Source: a virus. From it: 26,577 nucleotides of DNA. Below, piece after piece: positions 5,541 through 12,720 of the stretch; the first letter of the stretch is position 1; each line of letters begins with the position of its first letter. Both the position numbers and the translations under genes were made by a program. The stretch is from IMG/VR virus record IMGVR_UViG_3300012005_000045, positions 1-26,577 of that record; one strand, given 5' to 3'. The notes beneath the pieces are model-generated. The model searched no databases. It was given only the letters and a program-made list of their open reading frames with translations, and was not told where the DNA came from.

Positions 5541-6175
5541 GCCCTACTCCACGTTGCCGACTCGCCCGCCTGGACGTTCACGCCGAGGACGTTGACCGCG
5601 CGCATCAGGATCTCGCTGCGCTCGGCAAAGCCGTTCAGCCCACCATTGACGCACAGCGTGATCGTCTCGATGTCGTCCATGTCGGCCAGGTCATTCAGGT
5701 TCACGCCATTGCCCATGCCACGAGTCTTGAGCGCCACGAGTGCAGCGTGACCGAGATTGAACCCGGCACCGATCTTCCAGAACCAGCCGGCAGAACGCGC
5801 GCCGATGTCTATGCGCTCGACCAGTTGAGGTTGCGCGACCAAATCCACGCCAATGAACGCGCCGCACAATTTGTAGTTCTTGCGGCCGGTCAACTGCATC
5901 GGGCCGCGCCCCATGAACTTCTCTCCATCGCCGGGTTCGGTATTGCCCAGCCGTGCCGCGCCCTCATAGCTTTGCTGCGCTGGGCTATTTGTCCAGATTT
6001 CCTTGACGTACTTGAAGCCGCCAGATTCATGGCCAACCTGCGCGAGAAAATGGGCGAGGCGTAGCGGTGTGTTGATGTCGAATTCGATCAGCGCGGCGTC
6101 AATATGTGGGCACCATACGTCGGCACGCTGTTCCGGTATTTCGAGTATCTTTACCAACTGTTGCGAAGTAATCAA
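5537..6175 (-). CDS. GH19-family endolysin (peptidoglycan hydrolase)
   Basis: Chitinase-like lysozyme that cuts the glycan backbone of peptidoglycan. Counting from TTG 6175, the catalytic region is AHFLAQVGHESGGF with E50, a second acidic residue at E59, and GRGPMQLTGRKNY at 89-101, all diagnostic of GH19 endolysins. TTG 6175 is chosen because AAGGAG (6182-6187) stands 6 nt upstream and the protein then begins ITSQQLVKIL, as usual for this family. The frame also stays open to an ATG at 6271, 1 nt past the upstream stop, but with a weak ribosome site; that form would add 32 residues (244 aa). No signal peptide is seen, so export would need a holin. Confidence 0.88.
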   Translation of the reverse strand: MITSQQLVKILEIPEQRADVWCPHIDAALIEFDINTPLRLAHFLAQVGHESGGFKYVKEIWTNSPAQQSYEGAARLGNTEPGDGEKFMGRGPMQLTGRKNYKLCGAFIGVDLVAQPQLVERIDIGARSAGWFWKIGAGFNLGHAALVALKTRGMGNGVNLNDLADMDDIETITLCVNGGLNGFAERSEILMRAVNVLGVNVQAGESATWSRA

Positions 6176-6272
6176 GGTGTTCTCCTTTGGTCGTGGGTGA
6201 ACGGCGTGCCACGCTTCGAGCGCTTCCCGCATGGATGATTTTAATACATATTCGTCACTGCGCACAGTCATA

Positions 6273-6566
6273 CTATAGCCCCGCCACGGCTCTCTTGAAA
6301 GCGTACCAAGCCCCCGCCAACGCGCCGATAACGGCTGAAAGAAACAATATCGTCAGTCCGATCCACTTCGCGCTATTGCGTAAACCTTTAATGTTGCTCC
6401 AGGCAGCAAACATCCCCTCCATATTGTGCAATTTTTCTTTCATCGTTTGAACGTCTTGATAAATGGCGTAAAGCATTTTGTGGTTGTCTATTTCTGCGGA
6501 GGGGCTATCCACCACGTCAATGGTTCGGTGTGACGGCAGGCGATCGGTTGCGCGTCGGTTATTCAT
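6273..6566 (-). CDS. Small membrane-anchored protein with C-terminal TM helix (97 aa)
   Basis: A charged, helix-prone N-terminal part (residues 25-60, IYQDVQTMKEKLHNMEG) is followed by a single membrane segment at about 68-88 (WIGLTILFLSAVIGALAGAWY). The shape recalls XhlA-like or accessory holin proteins and the gene lies directly upstream of the endolysin. GGGGGT precedes the ATG. The lysis role is inferred from architecture and position. Confidence 0.65.
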   Translation of the reverse strand: MNNRRATDRLPSHRTIDVVDSPSAEIDNHKMLYAIYQDVQTMKEKLHNMEGMFAAWSNIKGLRNSAKWIGLTILFLSAVIGALAGAWYAFKRAVAGL

Positions 6567-6575
6567 CTGACCCCC

Positions 6576-6878
6576 TTATTGGTTGAACTTATCGACAACG
6601 TTGAGCGAATCCTGCGTACCATACAGCGCGGGCGCTCCGATGAATGCGGCGACCCCAACGATCTGGTATATCCCAACCTCCGTGAAATCCGTCGCGGCCA
6701 CCGGGTAATTCATGTAGGTGGAGTCCGTAGCGTCGATCGTACCGCCGGTCAGGGTAGTTTCGGTCTTGGTCACGGGGGATCTGATGGCCAGTGACAGCCC
6801 GGCGTTGCCGGTGAGGTCAATTCCCATTGATACGTGCAGGACGATGCCGGTGCCGGGTTTTATGAGTTCTGCGGTCAT
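6576..6878 (-). CDS. Small virion or tail-associated protein, beta-rich (100 aa)
   Basis: The start overlaps the stop of the repeat gene upstream (ATGA, 6875-6878). The sequence alternates short hydrophobic and Thr/Gly runs (ETTLTGGTIDATDSTY, DFTEVGIYQIVG), suggesting a beta-sandwich of the kind found in tail fibre or baseplate proteins. There is no signal peptide or membrane helix. I do not recognise a named family. Confidence 0.6.
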   Translation of the reverse strand: MTAELIKPGTGIVLHVSMGIDLTGNAGLSLAIRSPVTKTETTLTGGTIDATDSTYMNYPVAATDFTEVGIYQIVGVAAFIGAPALYGTQDSLNVVDKFNQ

Positions 6879-7075
6879 ACGCGCTCCAATAGGATAGTTG
6901 AGGTTAGCGAGACGGTTCGCGCCACCGTTGAGGTCAAGAGGACGGATCGCGCGACGGCGGAAGCCAAGGGGACGGTCCGAGCGACGGGAGAGGTCAACCC
7001 TATCGTCCGAGCGACGGCGGAAGCCAGTCCTATCGTCCGGGTCACTATCGACGTGAGGTTCAGTGTTTCGGTCAT
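6875..7075 (-). CDS. Decapeptide-repeat small protein (66 aa)
   Basis: After MTETLN the entire protein is six 10-residue repeats of the form L-[TA]-S-x-V-x-R-[TS]-[VI]-x: LTSIVTRTIG, LASAVARTIG, LTSPVARTVP, LASAVARSVL, LTSTVARTVS, LTSTILLERV. The alternating hydrophobic pattern suggests a regular beta structure. It overlaps both neighbours by ATGA-type junctions. The 59-aa gene upstream ends in the same repeat, so the two look like a duplicated pair. Function unknown; its location in the tail-fibre end of the operon suggests a virion or fibre accessory role. Confidence 0.6.
   Translation of the reverse strand: MTETLNLTSIVTRTIGLASAVARTIGLTSPVARTVPLASAVARSVLLTSTVARTVSLTSTILLERV
6878..7057 (-). 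repeat. Six 30-bp coding repeats (decapeptide array)
   Basis: 30-nt units in phase with the reading frame encode L-[TA]-S-x-V-x-R-x-[VI]-x. The copies have diverged at DNA level but share blocks such as the minus-strand equivalent of GACGGCGGAAGCCA, which appears twice (around 6953 and 7013). This points to repeat growth by duplication followed by drift. Confidence 0.7.
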
Positions 7076-7251
7076 GGTCGCTCGATTATACTGGTTAATT
7101 CGATTCTTGTGGTAACTGTGCTGGCCAGCCCGATTTGCCGCGTTACGGGGCTGTTGAGCCGGAGCCGGAAGGCGACGAGCACGCCGTGCAACCAGGCGGG
7201 CAGAAACGTCCGGGCGGCGAACGTTCTGGCGCTAAAGCTACGGATTGACAT
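7072..7251 (-). CDS. 59-aa protein with decapeptide repeats, paralogue of the next gene
   Basis: ATG 7251 lies inside the end of the 769-aa gene (14-nt overlap) and the stop overlaps the next ATG (ATGA at 7072-7075). The first half is basic/aromatic (SFSARTFAARTFLPAW). The second half has repeats LNSPVTRQIG, LASTVTTRIE and LTSIIERP, matching the repeat of the next gene including its closing ERP/ERV. That shared pattern, plus perfect packing between neighbours, is the case for a real gene despite a weak ribosome site. Function unknown. Confidence 0.55.
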   Translation of the reverse strand: MSIRSFSARTFAARTFLPAWLHGVLVAFRLRLNSPVTRQIGLASTVTTRIELTSIIERP

Positions 7252-9547
7252 CTACAAACGCCACGGCGGTTCTGTTCCCGCTGGCATCCACCGTTATCCG
7301 CGCACGCTCGACCAGCACGCTCGCCTGGTTCACGCTCCAGAAGGATTCAGTTGCCGTACCCGCCCCCGTCACCACGCCGTGCAGGATCGCGTCGTTGACT
7401 AGCTTGGACTGTGCGTAGGTCAGGCCGTCGGACATTAGGGCGGCGTCGATCTCTGCTGCACTCGGCAGCAAAGCCACCGCCGTCTTGGTATTTACAATAT
7501 CCAGCAATTCCGCCGTCAATTCGTCCCGTACCGCTGCGCGGATCTGCGTCGCGGTTGGATTCGCCATCAACTGCGTATGCTCGTCGAAGGTCACACCGCC
7601 CCATTGCAATACCCCGTCCTTAAACACCATCGTGTCCTCTGAATGGTAATGCTTGTTGGGAGTGAGTCCGGTATCAACTACGTCACCTACGGCCTGATAT
7701 TGAGTATTTATTCCCGCGCCAAAGCCGTTTGTTTTGAGCATCAGATCGTAATACCCTGGGTAATAAAGCCCTGTCAAATCCCGCTCCGTAAAGGTCGTGC
7801 TGATGTTAGCTCCTGCGGCAGAAAAGGTTTTGAATGTCTGGTCGCTGAAATCCAGCGTCAGCGCATCAGTGTCGCGGAAGAATTTCAGCGTTGGCGATAA
7901 TCCAGTACAAGGTTCGTAATCTCCAGAGGTCGCATTTTGCCTCTCGATGTACCACGTTATCCGCTTGAACGTGTCGCTTTTTAGCGAGGTGTATACAATC
8001 CTTTCTGTAATCCGCAGCGTCTCTACTATGCTGGCTGCACCCTGCCTGCTTGACGTTAATTTGTCGCTGAAACGATTCCGGTCAACGATGACTACCGTTG
8101 AGTTTTTGCTGCTGACAACCTTGTCGGCTGATCTTAATACCTCAACAATGTCGCGCAGTGTACCGTTCTTGCGCACCAGCGTGTCCAGTAGCCTTAACTG
8201 ATCTGCAATCACGGATGAGGCTTGCTTGCTAGAGGTCAAAGCCTCTGTGAGGCGCGCCCTATCATTAACAACCGTCGTGGCAGACTTTGATACCGCCAGA
8301 AGGTCGGTTAATCGAAAGCCGCTTGTAACAGTACGGGTTTTGTCGTTCAGACAGAAGACCCCGCCAAACGTAAACGTGGCCGAGCTTGTGTTGGCAGACG
8401 AACTCGATGCAACTGGATAGTGGTATTGATAGCTGATATTTTCCCTGAGTGCGAGAGAAATTTCAGTGCCGAATGCTACTAGGCAAGCTGGATCATAATA
8501 GGCTTGCAGATACTTAGTCCCGTAGGTGCCAACAGCAGGATCAACCCGATTCTTGAACCACAACGGAGTGCTTAACGTGTGCGTTATCGAGGCTGTTGAG
8601 TAGGCCAAACTACCAGCAACGTTCTCGACCAACCGAACTTTTGCAGTTGTGGCAGAAAGGTAATCACCAGCTATCGCCTGCCCATGAACCGAAGCGCCAT
8701 TGAACGCGCTGTTGGCCGTATTCGTCACCGCGTTAAGGAAATATTTTCCAGTCGTTCCCGCAGGCCATGCTGTTTGGTTCAGAACGCCGTAAAGGAGATA
8801 ACTAGAATTAAATCCACCAACACCAAAGTCTTTTATGACATAAGAGGTTTCCTGGGCCGTCAGCGCCGTGGCGACTATGCAGTCGGCATAGGTTGCGAGC
8901 GCTGTTCCGGCTTTGGTGTAGAGGGTGAGGTCAACACCGGCTGAAAATGTGCCAAGTGTGAAGTTTGCATAAGTGCCGCTAATGGTTGGAGTGCCACCAT
9001 TATTAAGCGACTGCATCGGGTAGAAATACTGCGTATCATTCGATGCTGTTAATGCCAATACCGAAGAAGCTACATTTGTCGATCTTCCAGAATCAGAAAA
9101 TAAAGCACCATACAACCCGCCGTATTGCCCACCCAACGAAGAGAGCTTATACAGCGAGGAGTAATAAACTGTGCTTTTAGATAAAGTCCCGGACAGGCCC
9201 CCTGCGTGCTGAGTTCCAGATACTCTGTCCCTTACTCTGATCCCGAAAGTTGTGGTGTTTACGCCGAAGATACTCTCGAACACATAGGCATTATCGGTTC
9301 CGCTTGCTACTACAAATGCTATCCCTGCCTGACTGTTAGTTCCGTATTCAACAACCGCGTTAAGAGCGCTCGCTGCCGTCATATCTACTTCGGCATTGAT
9401 AGACCAGTTAGTAGTGAAATATCCAGCGCCCTTATCGAGATAAGCGCCATTCGCGGCATTCGCAGGAACGTTAGTACCGGTTGCGGTCGTAGTGTTTACC
9501 GCAACAGCAGTACCAAATATAGTTGAGCCCGATATATCTTCAGACAT
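7238..9547 (-). CDS. Large tail-associated protein with 20-residue repeats (769 aa)
   Basis: Probably a virion tail or fibre protein. The N-terminal 400 residues are Ser/Thr/Gly-rich and beta-like, as in lectin-like or fibre head domains. Residues 412-511 are five consecutive 20-residue repeats, each opening R-[LFS]-x-[DE], with a partial sixth. The C-terminal 250 residues include an aromatic-rich segment (ERDLTGLYYPGYYDLML) and a helical stretch (PTATQIRAAVRDELTAELLD) typical of phage baseplate/fibre adaptor proteins. Its start overlaps the stop of the SGNH protein (TAATG at 9547). No catalytic motif is seen. Receptor or host-surface interaction is inferred from context. Confidence 0.7.
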   Translation of the reverse strand: MSEDISGSTIFGTAVAVNTTTATGTNVPANAANGAYLDKGAGYFTTNWSINAEVDMTAASALNAVVEYGTNSQAGIAFVVASGTDNAYVFESIFGVNTTTFGIRVRDRVSGTQHAGGLSGTLSKSTVYYSSLYKLSSLGGQYGGLYGALFSDSGRSTNVASSVLALTASNDTQYFYPMQSLNNGGTPTISGTYANFTLGTFSAGVDLTLYTKAGTALATYADCIVATALTAQETSYVIKDFGVGGFNSSYLLYGVLNQTAWPAGTTGKYFLNAVTNTANSAFNGASVHGQAIAGDYLSATTAKVRLVENVAGSLAYSTASITHTLSTPLWFKNRVDPAVGTYGTKYLQAYYDPACLVAFGTEISLALRENISYQYHYPVASSSSANTSSATFTFGGVFCLNDKTRTVTSGFRLTDLLAVSKSATTVVNDRARLTEALTSSKQASSVIADQLRLLDTLVRKNGTLRDIVEVLRSADKVVSSKNSTVVIVDRNRFSDKLTSSRQGAASIVETLRITERIVYTSLKSDTFKRITWYIERQNATSGDYEPCTGLSPTLKFFRDTDALTLDFSDQTFKTFSAAGANISTTFTERDLTGLYYPGYYDLMLKTNGFGAGINTQYQAVGDVVDTGLTPNKHYHSEDTMVFKDGVLQWGGVTFDEHTQLMANPTATQIRAAVRDELTAELLDIVNTKTAVALLPSAAEIDAALMSDGLTYAQSKLVNDAILHGVVTGAGTATESFWSVNQASVLVERARITVDASGNRTAVAFVDVNP
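8015..8314 (-). repeat. Five in-frame 60-bp repeats (20-residue units)
   Basis: Units begin RLTDLL, RLTEAL, RLLDTL, RSADKV and RFSDKL, each exactly 20 residues, followed by a partial RITERIV from 8014. Shared positions: R1, D/E4, hydrophobic 6, K/R near 10, and a hydrophobic pair near 16-17. Exact length conservation suggests a repeated coiled or beta-roll segment. Confidence 0.75.
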
Positions 9548-10569
9548 TATCCGTTCGTCCTTAACATGGTTGGATAAATAACATCCGAGATAATCGAGTT
9601 AATCCACATCTGCTTAACATCGTCTGGATGAACGTGGCCTACATCGGTTGCGAATCCATAAGTCGCAGTATTGTATGAATCATCCATCCAGTCAGAAGCG
9701 TTAAGGGTGTCCCACAACGGAGTATTCACGTCAACATAGGTGCATTGATAATCTCTAGCAGCTTGTTTGAGCGCAAGATTCAATCTCCAGTAATATTTAT
9801 CAAGATTTGGTTTTCTGACTACGCTATTTGTAGAAGGCAAACCCCATATCAGCACGCTCATATTGGAAACTGTTTTAGACGCTCTTATAGTCGCCAGTCC
9901 AGAACGATAATTTGCTACGGTTTGCGCGAAAGTAAGTTGCGTATGCGGAACAGTAGCATCTGTTGGATTATCGTCATTGATACCCCATTCGATCAGGTAC
10001 AGGTTTGGATTCGTTGCCAAATCTGCGGATAGATAAGTTGTAATCCAATCATTCGTGTCAAGTCCACTATGCCCTACATTAACTCCGGTTACTCCGGCAA
10101 TCCCGTACTTGGTCGCCATTGCTGGTAAAGCTGTTGAAATCACATAGGGCGCGGTTAGTAATGTCCCTTGCGTCAATGAGTCCCCAGAACAGACAATTGT
10201 GTTCGCAGACCCCGCTATGATTCGCTTATGAAAATGAGATAAATATTCTCTACCTATCACTGTTTGGAATCGGTCATTGTTTGGATATATCTTACGCGGA
10301 TACCCAGACTGGCTAGTCGCAACCAAAATACTTCCGGCACCAGTAAATTCAACACCGTAGATATTTGAGAATGACGAGACGTACCAAAGGTCTGTACGTG
10401 ATCCGGTATGCACAAGATAACTACCGTCGTCAATTGCCGCCTGAATAGCATTTGCTACGCCTGTTGCCGCGTCAGCTACACCACCGTTAGCGGTCGAGTA
10501 TTTGGAGATTTTTATAGCTTCGGGCGTACCCGCCCATCCTGACGTTCTTTTAAGCAAACCGCCATTCAC
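9547..10569 (-). CDS. Tail protein with SGNH/GDSL esterase domain (340 aa)
   Basis: Predicted deacetylase/esterase acting on host surface polysaccharide, part of a tail fibre or spike. The N-terminal 115 residues include a segment typical of pectate-lyase-like tailspike heads (DAATGVANAIQAAIDDG). The SGNH blocks follow: block I CSGDSLTQG with nucleophile S131, block II GHSG (166-169), block III GIND with N198, and block V DVGHVHPDD with H312/H314. The start is a GTG at 10569, 3 nt after the upstream stop, with GAGG about 10 nt before it. The catalytic residues are all present; the substrate is not determined. Confidence 0.8.
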   Translation of the reverse strand: MNGGLLKRTSGWAGTPEAIKISKYSTANGGVADAATGVANAIQAAIDDGSYLVHTGSRTDLWYVSSFSNIYGVEFTGAGSILVATSQSGYPRKIYPNNDRFQTVIGREYLSHFHKRIIAGSANTIVCSGDSLTQGTLLTAPYVISTALPAMATKYGIAGVTGVNVGHSGLDTNDWITTYLSADLATNPNLYLIEWGINDDNPTDATVPHTQLTFAQTVANYRSGLATIRASKTVSNMSVLIWGLPSTNSVVRKPNLDKYYWRLNLALKQAARDYQCTYVDVNTPLWDTLNASDWMDDSYNTATYGFATDVGHVHPDDVKQMWINSIISDVIYPTMLRTNG

Positions 10570-10572
10570 GTT

Positions 10573-11391
10573 TTATATCCTCTGGGTTATCGACGAGACT
10601 GTATGCGTTCCACCTGATGCATAAGCATCGACGAAGACCTTGGTGCAGGCAGCATCAGCGGATGGAGATGAAGTAGTTAGATCAATCGCCGCGCCTCCAG
10701 AGGTCAAGGCGACTTGGCAAGTGTCTGGATCACCGAGAACCGTACCAACGACGTACAGCAGCGCCCCGGCAGTAATGCCTGTCGGGAGAGCCGTGCCGAA
10801 GAAGGCTATTCTGTCTCCATCAGCTACGCCAAGTCCTTCGCAGAGAATCTTGTTGTTGGTCAGGTCAACCTGGAATGATTTCGCATCTGCACCATTTGCG
10901 TGAACGGACTTGAGTGTTGGCGTGTAAGCAGTTGTTGCCTCTGCGGCGATAGTACTGGGAGTGGTGGAGAGGTTGTAAGTGCCCGTGCCACCAGCGCCTG
11001 TTCCGAGAGACGCAATACGAGTTCCCGCTGCGACACCTGCTGCGGAAACAACTTGCCCCACTGCAAATGATCCAGTACCAGCGACGGTGCAGGTCATCAC
11101 GTTGGTAGCGAAAGAACAAGTCGCGCCGGTTACTGCGGAAGCACCTAATGGCGCCCACGTACTGACAAAGGCTACGGTAGAGGATGCAGGAACGGCATAT
11201 ACAAGTGCAGCACCTGTTGCCTTCGAGCGCGTGGCGGCAGAGGCGGCGGCGTAGGTGATGGGTTGCCAGGCATAAGTCCCACCAGTTAATTCGTTCGCTC
11301 CGGTTTCAGAGTACGCTGAGTGAAGGCTGGCGTAATCACCAGAAAGATATTCGGCATCCAGTATTGCTGCGGCTCGTGCGTTTAGTATCAT
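10573..11391 (-). CDS. Tail fibre/virion surface protein with inserted GTGGTGTY module (272 aa)
   Basis: The first 60 residues (YASLHSAYSETGANELTGGTY then PITYAAASAATR) match the N-terminal signature of a common phage tail protein family ('LHTADPGxTGANEVTGGSYARQ' type). Residues about 87-150 carry an extra module with GTRIASLGTGAGGTGTYNL, also seen in the central tail protein. The C-terminal half is beta-rich. AAAGGAG 7 nt upstream of the ATG is strong. It is the last gene of the tail operon before the + strand insertion. Confidence 0.65.
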   Translation of the reverse strand: MILNARAAAILDAEYLSGDYASLHSAYSETGANELTGGTYAWQPITYAAASAATRSKATGAALVYAVPASSTVAFVSTWAPLGASAVTGATCSFATNVMTCTVAGTGSFAVGQVVSAAGVAAGTRIASLGTGAGGTGTYNLSTTPSTIAAEATTAYTPTLKSVHANGADAKSFQVDLTNNKILCEGLGVADGDRIAFFGTALPTGITAGALLYVVGTVLGDPDTCQVALTSGGAAIDLTTSSPSADAACTKVFVDAYASGGTHTVSSITQRI

Positions 11392-11429
11392 TTTGATGCT
11401 CCTTTAATGCCTTGCGGCGTTGTCTGAAA

Positions 11430-11689
11430 ATTACTTACCGTTCAACCGCCCCCACACCTCGGCCACCCGTAGATAGTGGGCGCTTACACCGGACAGATTG
11501 GACCACATTGGAGCTTGACGGTCAAGCCGGAGGGGAGTAAGGTTGTGCGTAACCCCGAAGAGCGGTACGCCGCCTGCTTTGCCGTCAACGAAAATAGGGG
11601 TTTACCGTCGGGACAGGGATTGCAATCCTTTCTGGTGCTTCACCACCGGATTACCGGCACAAATTCAAGTTACCGTGAAGGGTAGTCAG
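11430..11689. other. Inverted-repeat-rich non-coding segment upstream of the cargo gene
   Basis: Packed with short stems: 15-bp palindrome GCTTGACGGTCAAGC (11513-11527), GGTT/AACC (11541-11554), GCGG-TACG-CCGC (11562-11573), palindrome GGATTGCAATCC (11617-11628), GGTG-CTT-CACC (11634-11644), CCGG-ATTA-CCGG (11646-11657), TACC/GGTA (11671-11684). Frames open across it (+ from 11476; - for about 57 codons) lack a good start and show no family. It could be a structured RNA, a control region for the lipoprotein gene, or a remnant of a mobile intron-like element. Confidence 0.5.
11513..11527. promoter_or_regulatory. Perfect 15-bp palindrome, possible operator overlapping a -35-like TTGACG
   Basis: GCTTGAC-G-GTCAAGC has a single central base, too tight for an RNA loop but ideal for a dimeric repressor. 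TTGACG within it (11515-11520) is followed after 17 nt by TAAGGT (11538-11543), a poor -10. A regulated + strand promoter for the lipoprotein gene is possible; evidence is weak. Confidence 0.3.
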
Positions 11690-11869
11690 ATGAAAATTTG
11701 TAGAAAATGTGGGCAGCCGTTTGCGGCACGAACCTGTTTGCCCTGCGACGCAAAAAGAAAGGGCCACAAAACTCACTCAACGTCAGATAAGGACACTCAA
11801 AATGAAAACACTCATACGGTTGTTGTTGTTGCTCGCCACATTCACTCTTGTATCATGCGGTGGAAATAA
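11690..11869 (+). pseudogene. Zinc-ribbon ORF fragment, possible HNH-endonuclease remnant
   Basis: ATG 11690 has GAAGGG 7 nt upstream. The first 25 residues, MKICRKCGQPF then CLPCDAKRKG, form a CxxC...CxxC ribbon like the N-terminus of phage HNH/endonuclease VII-type proteins, which normally continue into a basic helical region and the nuclease core. Here the frame runs after about residue 30 into the start of the lipoprotein gene, read in another frame, and stops at 59 residues without any nuclease motif. I read it as a truncated remnant; a tiny functional zinc protein is the alternative. Confidence 0.4.
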
Positions 11870-12716
11870 TCAGCCCCAACTACACAGAAGCGCTGCCGTT
11901 GAGACTGCGCCCTGGATCGAGAAAGGGGCGCTGTTTGCAGGTCAACCCTCAGAGGGGGCGGAATCCACGCCTATTGTCTGGAATAACGAATTATTCTACG
12001 TCATCGACTACATAGATGCGGGCGGCGTACATACCCGCATAACTAGAGAGTCTGACCACAGTACAATTTCTGACAGGATAACCGGGCTGGCATTTGTTTC
12101 GGCTATCGTTAATAACGGCACCCTGTATATTTTCGGTTCCAACAGCACCAATGGTGGCTCCAAAATCAACATGGTGTCAACTACCGATTTGGTAAACTGG
12201 ACTCCAAAACAAACTGTCTTCATTGTCCCAAATGTCCAGCTTTTCAATAATTCTGTGTCCGCTTCACCAGCAGGTTTTGTTATGGCCTATGAAATTTGCG
12301 AGTCAGGGCAAGTTTGTTTTAACGTGCGCTTCCTGCAATCTCCAGACCTGATACATTGGGCCGGTATCGGCGGCACCTATGAACGAGACTACTATACGGC
12401 TTGCCCAACCGTCCGATATGTGGATGGATTTTATTATCTCTTTTATCTCTCTTCATACGACAATTTTTATGCAGTTAATGTCTCGCGTTCAACCGACCTC
12501 GTTGCTTGGCAGTTTTCGCCCATCACTGTTCTTTCTCCATTGGACGGAGACGATAATCACAGTAATGCCTCTGACATAGATATGGTTGAATTTAACGGGC
12601 AAGTGCGCATAATCTATTACAATGGTTCGCAGGACGGCAGTCTGAATCCTGCCGTCGGGTTACGCGAAGCGCTGTTCAATGGTTCTCTTTCTGAATTTGT
12701 ATCTAAATTTTTCTAA
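11802..12716 (+). CDS. Predicted outer-membrane lipoprotein with GH43-like beta-propeller fold (304 aa), cargo gene
   Basis: Signal peptide MKTLIRLLLLLATFTLVSC ends in lipobox LVSC (Cys19), with AAGGA 8 nt upstream; the longer in-frame start is rejected because the signal peptide begins here. The mature part has repeated strand-rich blades with WNNELFYVIDY, NGTLYIFGS, DGFYYLFYLSS and NGQVRIIYYNG, plus S-x-D-L-x-x-W repeats (STTDLVNWT, SPDLIHWAG, STDLVAWQF). This pattern is typical of five-bladed propellers of the GH43/GH32 type. Catalytic acids are not certain. It is the only + strand gene inside the tail operon and ends 4 bp from the convergent fibre gene. Exposure on a lysogen's surface, for example to alter sugars or block superinfection, is inference. 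Confidence 0.75.
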   Translation: MKTLIRLLLLLATFTLVSCGGNNQPQLHRSAAVETAPWIEKGALFAGQPSEGAESTPIVWNNELFYVIDYIDAGGVHTRITRESDHSTISDRITGLAFVSAIVNNGTLYIFGSNSTNGGSKINMVSTTDLVNWTPKQTVFIVPNVQLFNNSVSASPAGFVMAYEICESGQVCFNVRFLQSPDLIHWAGIGGTYERDYYTACPTVRYVDGFYYLFYLSSYDNFYAVNVSRSTDLVAWQFSPITVLSPLDGDDNHSNASDIDMVEFNGQVRIIYYNGSQDGSLNPAVGLREALFNGSLSEFVSKFF

Positions 12717-12720
12717 CGGT

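Noticed and set aside
6834-7115. Plus-strand 93-codon frame over the decapeptide repeat region
   Set aside because: It is the mirror of the minus-strand repeat array and runs against operon direction; its repetitive sequence follows from the 30-bp units.
11476-11685. Plus-strand 69-codon frame and an opposing minus frame of about 57 codons in the inverted-repeat segment
   Set aside because: Neither has a good ribosome site or known family and both cross several palindromes; treated as non-coding.
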